A stretch of 64,000 nt of DNA from Tritrichomonas musculus (GCA_039105265.1 JAPFFF010000011.1:2976001-3040000); one strand, 5' to 3'. Shown: positions 38,362-48,462, numbered from the stretch's first letter. Translations and numbers: made by a program. Notes: generated by a model from the letters alone, not told the origin.

Positions 38362-39804
38362 TTACATACACATGCTTCTTTTTGAAGCAATTTCCAAGCT
38401 TGGCAAGGCAGACGGTTTCGGAGCGACCTTTACTTCTTTGTTTCTAATCCATGGATGCTGAAGAGCTTGTCTAATTGTTAGTCTTTCATTTGGATCCCAA
38501 GTTAAGCATTTCATCAAGAAATCAACGAGCATCGGATCGTTTGTCTTAAGCAGTTTTTGGAGATTCATTGATCTTGGTTTTCTCTTCTTGTCTACATTAA
38601 GCAAATTGCAATCCTCATCGAAGAACTCTTCTCTTCTGTTTCCTTTTGCAACCAACTCGCGGGGCGGTTCGCCAAGAAGTTCGGAAATCATCCAAAGTTG
38701 CTCAAGTTCATCATCGCCTGGAAACAGAGGTGATCCAGTCATCATTTCAACTAAAACAAGCATTGTACTCCATATATCAATAGATGGTCCATACGGTATG
38801 CCTAAAATAACTTCCGGTGCTCTATAAAAGCGGCTTTGAATGTAGAAATATTTCTGATGTCCATCAAAGCAGCCGCTTCCAAAGTCTACAAGTTTAACAA
38901 GCGTTTTACTTCCTGGAAGTAATAAAATATTTTCTGGTTTAATATCGCAATGAATGGCGCCAGCACGATGTACTTGTTCGAGAGCTGAAAGTATTTGTAA
39001 CGCGTAAAGGCGAACAAGTCGTGGTGGTAATGGTGTAAAATTATTGTTCTCACTAAAATCATAAAGTGACATTCCGAGGATTTCAAAAGTTATGCAAATG
39101 TGTGATCTGAAAACAAAAAAGTCATATGCGCGAACAATATGATGCTGGTTGTACGAGTTTAATTTAGTGAGGATCTGAGCTTCAACTTGGCCTTGTTCGT
39201 GCATCTGATCTGTATTAACTATAACTTTAACTGCAACATGTGAATTTGTTTTATGATCAATGCATTTGATTACACGGCCAAATGCTCCTGAACCAAATAA
39301 TGAAACAATTTCAAATCGATAAGCTAAATGATCTCCAACTCTTAATTCAAGGTTATTACTGTCGTCATCAAATCCCTGATTGTGATCTTCTGAGTCAGTT
39401 GGATTAATTTTACTCTCTTTTTTCCCTACGTAATAGATATCTGGAAAAATCGAAATTTCTTCTTTTTCGTAATCTGTAAGAAAATCTGAATAATACTTAA
39501 TTGCTTCTTTTGGAGTAATTGGGCCATTGATAACTTTTGGAGTTGTGGGAATTTGGAGAGGGTTTTCATCTGGTGTGCGGAACTTATATCTATACCTTGG
39601 GCTATTTGGATATCGGCGTGAAGCATTACTATTTTTAGTAGATGGTGGACGAACTCGGGCAGTTTTCGGTGTAGAATAATTAATTATATCATTAGGTTGG
39701 CTATCATTGCCTTTTCCTCTTGCCCTACCATGGTTTGGTGATGAATTTTCAGGTGGCCTTGGATTATAATTGCTACGTGCAGATGATGCATTCCTTTTAT
39801 CCAT
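38362..39804 (-). CDS. DYRK-family protein kinase (class II, DYRK2-like)
   Basis: 480 residues from the ATG at 39804 (MDKRNASS); the frame opens earlier only with TTG. A disordered N-terminus rich in Pro/Arg/Asn is followed by the DYRK-homology box PITPKEAIKYYSDFLTDYEK, then the kinase domain (about 165-465): GSGAFGRV, AVKVI, IHCDIKPENILLL, DFGSGC and the activation-loop KYFYIQSRFYRAPE. The YxY motif (here YFY) is autophosphorylated during folding in this family. Substrate and role are unknown; DYRK2 relatives act in stress response, cytokinesis and growth control. Confidence 0.88.
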   Translation of the reverse strand: MDKRNASSARSNYNPRPPENSSPNHGRARGKGNDSQPNDIINYSTPKTARVRPPSTKNSNASRRYPNSPRYRYKFRTPDENPLQIPTTPKVINGPITPKEAIKYYSDFLTDYEKEEISIFPDIYYVGKKESKINPTDSEDHNQGFDDDSNNLELRVGDHLAYRFEIVSLFGSGAFGRVIKCIDHKTNSHVAVKVIVNTDQMHEQGQVEAQILTKLNSYNQHHIVRAYDFFVFRSHICITFEILGMSLYDFSENNNFTPLPPRLVRLYALQILSALEQVHRAGAIHCDIKPENILLLPGSKTLVKLVDFGSGCFDGHQKYFYIQSRFYRAPEVILGIPYGPSIDIWSTMLVLVEMMTGSPLFPGDDELEQLWMISELLGEPPRELVAKGNRREEFFDEDCNLLNVDKKRKPRSMNLQKLLKTNDPMLVDFLMKCLTWDPNERLTIRQALQHPWIRNKEVKVAPKPSALPSLEIASKRSMCM

Positions 39805-40587
39805 GATATACGATATAATTCTTGATATCAAAAAGCTTAACTTTTTCTGGTAAAGAAAAAACAGAAATTTGAGGAAACGAATATGATCTCAATTTTTTTA
39901 AAAAGTGGTAAGATAAAATTTCTTTTGAATTCAATTCAATGATTTGGTCAAATTGATTATCAAATTGTACAATTGTTAAATCTCTTTTTAAAAAAAGTTG
40001 ATCAATTTTAAGTATTTAGCAATTCCTTTGGAAAATACAAATAAATGTAATTTAATAAACATTTTATCTTTATTAAACTTAATAAAGATAAAGAAAATAT
40101 TGAGAAATATTAAATTTAAAATTTTAAATGAGAAGTATTCAATACAAATTCATTCAATTTTCGAACTTAGGGATCTCCAAAACATAGTTTGTTTAATTTG
40201 ATTTTTGGATTTTATATCCTTTTATTCATATCATATGTTATTCATTTAAAATCTTATAAAGTTTCTGAAAGTAGATTTTCCTGGGCTGAAATTATAATTT
40301 GTAATTTCTATTTTTTTTCTGAATTTTAAGGGAAATTGTGATGTTTTTCTATTAATTTAATCCAACAAATATAACGGTATTTGTTTCTTCATTTACAAAG
40401 TAAATCATTTCAATGATAAAAAAAATTATTTGACTATTAAATATGAAAACTCAAACGTGTATGATTTTCTTCATCCAAAGAAGTATGTTTTTTGATAAGT
40501 AACAAAATAAAAAAAAAAAAGAAAATTGCACAAAAAAAAAAAACAATATTTAACATGGTAATAACAAATTGGGAAAAGTAAAATTTT
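39805..40587. other. Intergenic, AT-rich
   Basis: 780 bp upstream of the DYRK gene and downstream of the CAMK-like gene. No supported gene; short frames are low-complexity Ile/Asn/Lys. Confidence 0.6.
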
Positions 40588-41847
40588 TCAAACATCTTCA
40601 AAAGTTTGGTGAACTCGCATATCGTTTAATTTGTATCTTCTAAGTACTTGTTTCGGCAATTGTGGAGTAAAATGACTTTTAGAGGCATAACGTTTTGTTG
40701 GACTAATAATAATATTGGCTTCTTTGAAAGGTTGTTTTTTTGGTCGAGAGCTTCGTGATTGAGATATGTCATCGGTTAAAGTAAAAGTTGTTTCTAATTT
40801 AAGATTTTCTGTTTTTCTGATACTTTGATATTTCTTTGCACTAAATAAATCAGAAATTTTAGCTCTACGTAAAATGTAATATTCTTGTTCAACTTTGCAT
40901 ACAGATGTGTTACCAAGAAGTTTTGACATCAACCCAGTAATTGGTAAACCGCATTCTTGTAATAATGAAAATATTTCTTTATCGGGTTTGTTGTAATACT
41001 TTTGGCACGATGAAACCAGCTGTTGTAAATCATTGCATTCCATCATGATCCATCTATGTTTTTTTATGTCAAATAGTGAAATTCTTTCAAGAGGATCTTT
41101 GATAAGAAGCTTCATTATTAAATCTTTGGCTGATTGCGATATATCTTGAGGGATTTCTGGTTCTGAAACTAAAATATTATTTAATTGAGAAGAGATTGTA
41201 TCACCAAAAAAAGGAAGTTTGCCAACAAGAAGAATGTATAAAATAATCCCCGAACTCCATATATCAACAGCAGAATTGTATTTATATCCTTTTATTATCT
41301 CAGGTGCAACATAAGAAGGAGATCCATTTGTTTGAGTTAATTGAGGAGAAGAATTAACAAATTCGCTGGCAAATCCAAAGTCTATTAAGCGTATATTGTT
41401 ATGTCTATCAATAAGAATATTTTCGAGTTTGATGTCACAATGAACAATCTTCATTTCTTCATGAAGGTATGTAAAAATTGATATTAATTGTGAGTATATG
41501 CGTTTTGATGTTTCTTCTTTGATCTTATGAACTTTATTAATATAGCTTAGTAGTGTCCCTTTTTCAATATATTCTAATACCATTGCTTTGCAATGATCAT
41601 TTTCAATAACTTCAAACAATTCAATAATAAATGGGTGTTTTAATTTGGAAAGAATTGCCATTTCAGTATTGAAATGACGCATAATTTCGGCTTTATTAGG
41701 GCTCTCTTTAGAAAAAACTTTTAATGCAACAAAACATTGAAGAGTTATATGTCTTGCTTTAAATATTTTGGTATATGATCCTTCCCCAATAAGCCCTTCA
41801 ATAACATAGTTTCCAATGCACTGCTGGGATTTATTAGGTTCTTGCAT
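40588..41847 (-). CDS. CAMK/SNF1-like protein kinase
   Basis: 419 residues, ATG at 41847. The kinase domain occupies about residues 13-270: IGEGSYTKIFKAR, LKVFSKES, HCDIKLENILI (HCD replacing HRD), IDFGFASEF, GSPSYVAPEI and DIWSSGIILYILLVGKLPF, all typical of the CAMK-like/AMPK-related group abundant in trichomonads. A C-terminal tail of 150 residues has no recognised regulatory domain; a PKR-rich region near 345-400 may be phosphorylated. The substrate is unknown. Confidence 0.85.
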   Translation of the reverse strand: MQEPNKSQQCIGNYVIEGLIGEGSYTKIFKARHITLQCFVALKVFSKESPNKAEIMRHFNTEMAILSKLKHPFIIELFEVIENDHCKAMVLEYIEKGTLLSYINKVHKIKEETSKRIYSQLISIFTYLHEEMKIVHCDIKLENILIDRHNNIRLIDFGFASEFVNSSPQLTQTNGSPSYVAPEIIKGYKYNSAVDIWSSGIILYILLVGKLPFFGDTISSQLNNILVSEPEIPQDISQSAKDLIMKLLIKDPLERISLFDIKKHRWIMMECNDLQQLVSSCQKYYNKPDKEIFSLLQECGLPITGLMSKLLGNTSVCKVEQEYYILRRAKISDLFSAKKYQSIRKTENLKLETTFTLTDDISQSRSSRPKKQPFKEANIIISPTKRYASKSHFTPQLPKQVLRRYKLNDMRVHQTFEDV

Positions 41848-42197
41848 ATACTTCTATTTTGGCGTATTGAGGAATTTCAATAAAATATATTTTATGAAAT
41901 TTTTTCAATAGATTTTATAATAAAAATATAACAAAAAGTTACAGAATAAATAAAATTACATTACAACGTTTAAAAAAAATTTTCAATGAAAATCGATTTT
42001 GTCATCAAATGAATGTAAGTTAATCTCACAATAAAGTAAGAGATTGATTCTATAAAATATAAAAAATATCAACTGATTACAAAATTGAATAAAAATATTC
42101 AGAATTCTTATTTGAAACCGAAACTTCGAAGCATGACAAACGAAATAATAATTTAACTCCTTTTAGGAAATAGCGTTGACTGTAATTTTAATTATTG
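41848..42197. other. Intergenic, AT-rich
   Basis: Between two minus-strand genes; nothing recognised. Confidence 0.6.
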
Positions 42198-42716
42198 TTA
42201 AACAGAAGTTGGTTTGGTATCTTTATCATCATTCATATTATTTTGAATATCCTCGCCATAACCGATTTCTGCGGCAGTTGCTTCTCGAAAAATAGGTGGA
42301 ACCTCTATACCACGGGCATAAAAATCTTCCCATTGTTGAATTCGTAGAGCAACTTGTCCATCCGTTGTTGGTGCAACTTGCATTGACATTCCCAACTTTT
42401 TATTGTGTTCTGGTGAGTTCAAATGTTTTAAGTATTTTGATGAATCTCTGAAATAAAGTTGGCATACTGGGCATGAAAACTGACCAATCTTGTCTAATGG
42501 TACATCATCGCCAATAACTTTTCGTTTATTAACTCCGTGGCTTAAATCAACAAAATCTGTTCTAGTTGTTAAATGTTTTAAAGGTCCAGTTTGTTGTGAT
42601 TCAAGAGCTTTTTTGGCTTCTTTTTTTTCTTTTTCTGATTTCATTCTTTCTTCAAATTTCTTGTTAAAGACTGCTTCATCCCATACATATCTACCATATT
42701 CATCTCTTTTCGTCAT
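42198..42716 (-). CDS. SNU23: SNU23/ZMAT2-like spliceosomal zinc-finger protein
   Basis: 172 residues, ATG at 42716. The N-terminus DEYGRYVWDEAVFNKKFEER matches the RRxWDxxEY segment of SNU23/ZMAT2. A single U1-like C2H2 finger lies at FSCPVCQLYFRDSSKYLKHL followed by NSPEHNKKLGMSM (the LGMSM tail is characteristic). The usual long Lys/Glu-rich C-terminus is short here. SNU23 joins the B complex of the spliceosome and stabilises the U6/5' splice-site helix. It fits the intron found in this window. Confidence 0.85.
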   Translation of the reverse strand: MTKRDEYGRYVWDEAVFNKKFEERMKSEKEKKEAKKALESQQTGPLKHLTTRTDFVDLSHGVNKRKVIGDDVPLDKIGQFSCPVCQLYFRDSSKYLKHLNSPEHNKKLGMSMQVAPTTDGQVALRIQQWEDFYARGIEVPPIFREATAAEIGYGEDIQNNMNDDKDTKPTSV

Positions 42717-42834
42717 TCTAAAAGAAAATAACTCAAGTTCTTAAAAAGTGGGAAATTGAATGGTAAATTCAATTTAAAAATCAACAAAAATCTGTTTTTA
42801 TTCAAAAAAAGAGTTAAAAAAATAATATTTAAAA

Positions 42835-43524
42835 TCAAATTTTCTGATCATCATGTTCCCAATCTTCATTATCATCATCCATGGAAAATGAAATCAATGT
42901 TGTGATTCTTTTTTCTTGTGGAGAATCTGGATTCTGTGACGAAGGCTTTTGATTGTTTAATTCGGCAAAAGCTTTTGATGTATCTTGAAATATAACAGAA
43001 ATTGGCTGAAATCTTCCTTCACTTGCAGCATTTCTAATTAACAAAGTTTGATCAATATATCTTTTTTCCATCCATTCTTGCATTTGATGGGATGTATATG
43101 GTCCAACAACGCAATCTAGAGGATCTTTATAATACCATAGTTGGCTTAAGTCTTCTTCTGGTTCATTATCAGAATGAACTTGTGAGTCTGTTGATTTTTC
43201 AAGTGAGTTGTTGGATTTTCCTCGACCACGTTGATTTGTAATTCTAGTATTTCTACGATTTGGTTGTTTTCCTGGATTTAAATAAATTGTTGAATTAATC
43301 TCTGATTTAGGCGGATGAAAGTTACTGCATTCTGGAGCTTGCGGCTCTTGAACAAAAATACTGCTATATTTCGATAGTTCAGGAGGAGGAGGATCATTAA
43401 CGGAAGATTTATATAAATTTAATATTTCTTGCAATGAATATTGTGGTGTTAATTTTTCAAATGCGTCTGATTCATCACTTCCATTATCACCATCATCATC
43501 CCTAAGTGCGGCAAATCTACTCAT
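42835..43524 (-). CDS. GYF-domain protein
   Basis: 229 residues, ATG at 43524. A single GYF domain (about 128-175): LWYYKDPLDCVVGPYTSHQM followed by QEWMEKRYIDQTLLIR, matching the W-x-Y-x(6-11)-GPF-x(4)-M-x(2)-W-x(3)-G-Y-F pattern with minor changes. GYF domains bind proline-rich peptides, often in splicing or translational-repression complexes (GIGYF/SMY2, CD2BP2). Flanks are disordered; the Arg-Gly-rich NQRGRGKSNN stretch could bind RNA. The neighbouring SNU23-like gene is on the same strand. Confidence 0.8.
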   Translation of the reverse strand: MSRFAALRDDDGDNGSDESDAFEKLTPQYSLQEILNLYKSSVNDPPPPELSKYSSIFVQEPQAPECSNFHPPKSEINSTIYLNPGKQPNRRNTRITNQRGRGKSNNSLEKSTDSQVHSDNEPEEDLSQLWYYKDPLDCVVGPYTSHQMQEWMEKRYIDQTLLIRNAASEGRFQPISVIFQDTSKAFAELNNQKPSSQNPDSPQEKRITTLISFSMDDDNEDWEHDDQKI

Positions 43525-43736
43525 TTAAAAAAAAATATTTGTTTTTCTATTATGGTGACCGTTTATTATACATTATTTCGGAAGAAAATTTTATAAAAGA
43601 AAAAAAGCTTTCGATAGATTAATATTGTTACAAATCAATCAATTTTTTTATTTCTGAAGTTTGGCATATATAAAACGTAGAAAATTATGGATTAAAAAAC
43701 AATCAATGTATATTTTTATATTCTATGAATGAATAA

Positions 43737-44165
43737 TTAATAGAATTGCAATTTTCGTAAAAATGTTACCGCATCTTCTGTATTTATTAAAGAAGCAAAA
43801 GGAAGAAGAAGAGTTGGCCGTGGTGGTTTTAATCGAACTGTTTTTTTCTTTATAGGCTTTACACTTGTAGATACAGGCCATAAAAATTCGACTTTCACGA
43901 AATTGTTACCTTCTGTTTTTTCTGTAAGTTGGTTAATTGATATATCTTGAGTTTCTTGCTTGGCTGAATGCTGCAATGTATTTGACTTTAACTCTTCTAC
44001 ATGGCATAATGCTGTAGTTGTTATACCGCTTTTTATGCTTTCATTTGTTACATTCGGCAAATTATCATATAAATTCAGGTTTACAGCAACTCCACCAATA
44101 GGTGTGTCCATTCTTATTCCACGAGGTGAACTATTTTTATTTGCACCTATTGATTGGTTTATCAT
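43737..44165 (-). CDS. Unknown small protein, 142 aa
   Basis: ATG at 44165. Mostly disordered; the C-terminal 40 residues (VRLKPPRPTLLLPFASLINT then a helix AVTFLRKLQFY) look folded and echo the C-terminus of the 29.1-kb gene. No signal peptide or membrane helix. No family recognised. Confidence 0.5.
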   Translation of the reverse strand: MINQSIGANKNSSPRGIRMDTPIGGVAVNLNLYDNLPNVTNESIKSGITTTALCHVEELKSNTLQHSAKQETQDISINQLTEKTEGNNFVKVEFLWPVSTSVKPIKKKTVRLKPPRPTLLLPFASLINTEDAVTFLRKLQFY

Positions 44166-44350
44166 TGATGAGACTGCTAATAAATCAGAAAAAAAAAAAT
44201 TTTGGGCGGCATTTCATCCACTTTTTAAATTGGAATTCAAAATAATATTGAATTCTAAATATAGGCTTTATTGTAGATTGTAATTAAAATGCATTAAAAT
44301 AAGCATCTATTAATGAAAGTCGTTTTATTAACAATTTATGATTCGTAATT

Positions 44351-45397
44351 CTATGACATCAAAAATATACTTATCAATTGAGATATTTGCCTATTAAAAT
44401 AAAAAGCAGCAATTACTAGAGCAAAAACAGAATAAAAGATTACGTACTTAAATTTAATAGGAAAATTGCTCATATAGTATGATCTGATATTAAATGTAAT
44501 AAGAATCAGAAAAGATAAAGATAATATTGAGAAAAAAGAACGATGGTAATGGAAAAACAAAACAATAAGAAAGATGATGACTAATATTCCTGACACAATT
44601 GTCTTTGTTCTTTCTCTGAAAACGCTATCGGCCACAAATTGATTTGGTGAAATTTTCCCATTAAAGATCACAGAAAAATCATATTTTAAAAAGTCAGCAT
44701 GAAATATTTTCCCATCAATCACCAGCCCGAAAACAGAAACTTTCTTTGGATTATAAATCTCGAACTTAACATATGTATCTTGGTTTCTACAACTATGTAA
44801 TCGTGTATATAAATTCCTATGATCGGGAAAATGACGATCAAAGAAATATCCCTCACCTAAATAAATGAGATCTAATGATGCACGTGATTTTAAAAATCTA
44901 TCAATTTCAATTTTGGGAGGAATATAATCTGTAGATCCAAGGTTTTTAAATGTATTAGAAACAATGGTATAATTACCAATTTTAAAATCGAAATATTTTT
45001 CATAATCAGTAAAAGCTGTTTTTTTTTCAAAATAGTAGTATCGAGAAAATTCTTGGTAAGATACCCATTCATGAGTTTCTTCACGATGGCCATCATCACG
45101 TCTACTTTCTTTGACAATGCAATGTCTTACTGTTTTTCGAATTAATATCATTTTGAATCTCATATTAAAATCTGAATCGTAATAACTTTGATAAATAGGT
45201 TTCCCAGATGAAATATAAATTATTTTATTATTGTATTCTTCTGGATTTGAGTATTTTTTTATCAAAGTATAATTTGATAGAAGATTTCGTGCAGTATCAA
45301 AAGCTTTTACATATGTCACCTGAAAAAATAAAAATAAAAAAAATATTATATAAGTAATAATTTTGAGTAGAGGTGGAACTGATCTATCATGCATCAT
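44351..45397 (-). CDS. TMEM43-like multi-pass membrane protein
   Basis: 348 residues with tandem ATGs at 45397/45394. One membrane helix near the N-terminus (about 11-31), a large lumenal domain, then three helices near the C-terminus (about 255-275, 278-300, 315-335). The segment NNKIIYISSGKPIYQSYYDS and the following MILIRKTVRHCIVKES ... HEWVS resemble the TMEM43/LUMA core (VHVSG...L..D..F....L.L.R.VEMYQW). TMEM43 resides in the ER and inner nuclear envelope. Family assignment is tentative; the topology is clearly seen. Confidence 0.6.
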   Translation of the reverse strand: MMHDRSVPPLLKIITYIIFFLFLFFQVTYVKAFDTARNLLSNYTLIKKYSNPEEYNNKIIYISSGKPIYQSYYDSDFNMRFKMILIRKTVRHCIVKESRRDDGHREETHEWVSYQEFSRYYYFEKKTAFTDYEKYFDFKIGNYTIVSNTFKNLGSTDYIPPKIEIDRFLKSRASLDLIYLGEGYFFDRHFPDHRNLYTRLHSCRNQDTYVKFEIYNPKKVSVFGLVIDGKIFHADFLKYDFSVIFNGKISPNQFVADSVFRERTKTIVSGILVIIFLIVLFFHYHRSFFSILSLSFLILITFNIRSYYMSNFPIKFKYVIFYSVFALVIAAFYFNRQISQLISIFLMS

Positions 45398-45634
45398 TTG
45401 GAGATTTTGAGGGTTTCAATGGAAAATAATCGTCCAATTAAAAAAAAGAAAAGAAAAGAGAAATGCGAGAATAATATCATACATTGTTTACAATATATTC
45501 ATAATACAAAGAAAGAGTAATTTTGATCAATGATCTATTGAAACATAAAATTCAAACAAGATAATGGATAATTTTCGTAAAATATGCAAAAATGAGAAAC
45601 TTGCAGTTGATTTATTTGCTTGTTTGTTCCCAAA

Positions 45635-46285
45635 TTAACTGGAATCCTCATTTGAAACAGGTGCAAAGTCTGTGGAAGAAAGTTGTAAAACTTTAATAAC
45701 TGGTTCTGAATCTTTTTTAGAATAACGTGAACATGCTTTTTCAATTTGAGTTAATTTAGATAAATAAAAATTGCGTTCAGAACCATATGTATCAAGCTCG
45801 TCTTGAAATTGACGAATTTCTTGCATTTTCTGATGAAGGTCTGAATCAAGATCAGCAAATAATGATTCAAAATCGAAGTCATTCATGTTTTCATCAATTG
45901 CTTCTTCTTCATCATCATTCATATCATTCATATCACTCTGTTTTTGTTGACCATTATCATATTGAATTTGTTCATCATCTTCTTCCAACCTCATAATATC
46001 TTGTGTAAATCTAATGAATTCCGATTTATCTAAACGTGCTAATTTGTCAATGTCGTATGTAAATTCTAAGCCAATATCTTCAATAAGAGATTTTGCTAAA
46101 TCATAGTTTAATTGTCTTTCTTCATAATTTGTTCCTGGTTGAATTTGACTTTTTAAATCTGGTTTTTCAGATAAATCGCATAGATAAACGCAAATAGCAG
46201 CCCCCCTTTGTACTTCTTTAAATGATTGTATTTGCTCATCAGTTTTCGCTGCAAACCAATCAACTATTTCACTTTCAACACTCAT
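45635..46285 (-). CDS. EB1 (MAPRE)-like microtubule plus-end protein
   Basis: 216 residues, ATG at 46285. The N-terminal 95 residues match the EB1 calponin-homology domain (GAAICVYLCDL, NYEERQLNYDLAKSLIEDIG, DKLARLDKSEFIRFTQDIM), which binds growing microtubule ends. An acidic linker follows, then a short coiled coil and the EBH signature ERNFYLSKLTQIEKACSRY (EB1 has ERDFYFGKLRNIE). The EBH domain recruits SxIP-motif partners. The C-terminus ends NEDSS and lacks the EEY/F tail that binds CAP-Gly proteins. Trichomonads have elaborate microtubule arrays, so this is expected. Confidence 0.82.
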   Translation of the reverse strand: MSVESEIVDWFAAKTDEQIQSFKEVQRGAAICVYLCDLSEKPDLKSQIQPGTNYEERQLNYDLAKSLIEDIGLEFTYDIDKLARLDKSEFIRFTQDIMRLEEDDEQIQYDNGQQKQSDMNDMNDDEEEAIDENMNDFDFESLFADLDSDLHQKMQEIRQFQDELDTYGSERNFYLSKLTQIEKACSRYSKKDSEPVIKVLQLSSTDFAPVSNEDSS

Positions 46286-46372
46286 TTTTAAAATTGAAAC
46301 AAAAAAATCTAAACTGATGATTCAAAAATACGTTATTTCAAGTTTTTCAAACAAAAAGTTCTTTATTAGTTT

Positions 46373-47560
46373 TTAAGATAAATCAATTTCTATATTGTTA
46401 TCTTCGAGTAATTTTCGAAGTTTTTGGTTTTCATTTTTCAAATCTTCGACTTCGGTTTGTAATTCTTCGTTTCCTTCAGAGACTTCTTGAATAAATTCAT
46501 CATTAAATTCAACCGTTTCTTGATAATCGTCAATTTGACTTTTAAGATCTTTATTTTGATCTTCCAACTTTTTATTTTGATTTTTCAAATCTTGATTTTC
46601 TTTTTGAAGTTGTTCAATAATTTTTTTCAAATTATCAGTTTCAGTATTGGATCCGCGAGCATTGTTTATCGGAGATCTGCTTATGTTAAAGAGGGAGGAA
46701 TGATTTGGGTTTCTAAAATGATTGCGGTTTTCAATTTCATTTCGTGGAAATAAATTGAGGCTAAAATCATCGTTGAAAAAGGACGGTAAACAGTGTTGAG
46801 TTTGATTAATTGTTTGTGGTAAAAAGGATTCATCTCCGATATTTAAAGGTTCATTTGGAGGAGGTGGCGCATTTTCTTGTGCTTCATCTTTTGATATTTT
46901 ATCTAATTCATCCTCAAATTTGGATAAAAATTTTTGTTGATTATTAATTAAAACATATAAATTTAAAACGGATATATATGGAGCAAAGTGGTTTAAAACA
47001 TGATTAAAAATTGGTGTTTTCTTTTTGGAAGTAGTTGGATTAGATTTTACTTTGCTTTTCATATTTTGTAAATGATTAGCCATCGTATGAAATTGATCTT
47101 CAAATATTTCTGTAATAGAATCAATGTCGTTTTGAAAGGGGGAGCATTCTTGAATGATTTTTTCTTTTGCTTCATTTTTTGCTTGTTCAGTGATCCTGTT
47201 ATCATTCGGTGAAATAATTTTCTCATCTTTAAAAATATCATCAATGACATTACTCGGAAAGTCGTGTGTGTTTTTAATGTCTTCCCATAGTTTCTTCAAT
47301 TTTGATTTTAATTGATGATATTTTTGATTATCTTGTAAAATTGAATTTAAGGTATCGGAAATAAATTTGATCCTTTCCTCGTTATCTGGTATGCTTAATA
47401 GTGCTTTTAATTTTTCATCGATATCTTCTGATAATGATGAACAATTATCTGATAAATCATTATGGAAAAAACTCACTTCATTAATCCATTTTTGAATGTT
47501 GTCCATGTTAATACGAAAAGTTGATATAAGTTTTATTATCCCGTCATTCCTTTTTTTCAT
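46373..47560 (-). CDS. Coiled-coil protein of unknown function
   Basis: 395 residues from the ATG at 47560; a second ATG (MDNIQKWINE) lies 18 codons on. The N-terminal 200 residues are helical with charged heptads; a Pro-rich break (ENAPPPPNEP) and a disordered Asn-rich part follow. The last 100 residues form a strong parallel coiled coil (IIEQLQKENQDLKNQNKKLE and onward). No catalytic motif. A cytoskeletal or scaffold role is only a guess. Confidence 0.65.
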   Translation of the reverse strand: MKKRNDGIIKLISTFRINMDNIQKWINEVSFFHNDLSDNCSSLSEDIDEKLKALLSIPDNEERIKFISDTLNSILQDNQKYHQLKSKLKKLWEDIKNTHDFPSNVIDDIFKDEKIISPNDNRITEQAKNEAKEKIIQECSPFQNDIDSITEIFEDQFHTMANHLQNMKSKVKSNPTTSKKKTPIFNHVLNHFAPYISVLNLYVLINNQQKFLSKFEDELDKISKDEAQENAPPPPNEPLNIGDESFLPQTINQTQHCLPSFFNDDFSLNLFPRNEIENRNHFRNPNHSSLFNISRSPINNARGSNTETDNLKKIIEQLQKENQDLKNQNKKLEDQNKDLKSQIDDYQETVEFNDEFIQEVSEGNEELQTEVEDLKNENQKLRKLLEDNNIEIDLS

Positions 47561-47622
47561 TTAAAATTGTATGGAAATTTAAAGTTAAAATTTGGTAAAA
47601 ATTTTTTTCCTTAAATCTTGCC

Positions 47623-48461
47623 ATATAAAGTCGAATTCAAAAAGCTTGGGACAAACTTTTTAAATATATACTGAAAAGTATTCAATTTTTTAAAAAAAAA
47701 TTGAATTGCTAAAGGGGAAAAAGGGTAAAATAATAAAAAAACAAAGAAAAAAGTATCAAAAAAATACCATTTACCTAATCTTTACTGAAAAATATCATAG
47801 ATCTTTGCGCCAATTCACTAGAAAACGCATTGTAAAGCCTGTAATGATATTAAAATAGAGTTTCTTTTGTAAACACTTGCTCAAATACTATTTTTTGATC
47901 ATGAATTTACATATTAGTTGATAATCATCGATTTTTAAGTATTGCGCTGTAATTTGAAAGTTCAGTAATATATGTTTTGGCTCGTATTGGAAACATTTTT
48001 TCATTATTGATTGGAATTTTTGTGAATATTACTCAGTAAATACATTTTTTTGTATAAAGTAAAGTTCAAAACCCCCTAACGATAAAAAAACCCCCTAACT
48101 TTTTTAAAATTTGAGAGAAAACTTTTTATAGATCAATAAATATTCATTCATTTTAATATATTTAATAATGTATTCAATATTATTTATGTATTATAATTTA
48201 GAAGCCCTGATTTTAACTTTACAAAAACCCCTAACTTTTTTCCATATTTAAATTTAAATTCAAAAGAAAGTACTTTTTGCCATCAAAAAAGGCTAATTTG
48301 AGAGGGAAAAATGGTCAAAAAAAGTTAGGGGGTTGTTGAAAAAGTTAGGGGGTTTATTCCTTTTCTTTAAAAAAAAATAATTGAAAAGAAGATTTTGTTT
48401 TTCACTTTTATCAGAATTTATTTGAGAAGCTGGTCCAAGCTTTTTGAATTCGACTTTATAT
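47623..48461. mobile_element. MITE-like element with 27-bp terminal inverted repeats
   Basis: 47623-47649 (ATATAAAGTCGAATTCAAAA...) and 48435-48461 are perfect reverse complements over 27 bp. The 839-bp interior has no frame. It contains five copies of CCCCCTAAC or a close variant: three on the plus strand near 48072, 48091 and 48228, and two inverted near 48324 and 48344. This gives it an internal inverted symmetry. Confidence 0.7.
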
Positions 48462-48462
48462 T

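Noticed and set aside
39998-40201. 67-codon plus-strand frame in the DYRK upstream region
   Set aside because: Low-complexity Ile/Asn/Leu composition expected of AT-rich noncoding DNA.
48072-48352. CCCCCTAAC copies as telomere-like repeats
   Set aside because: The copies are dispersed and inverted, not tandem, and lie inside a TIR element far from any chromosome end.
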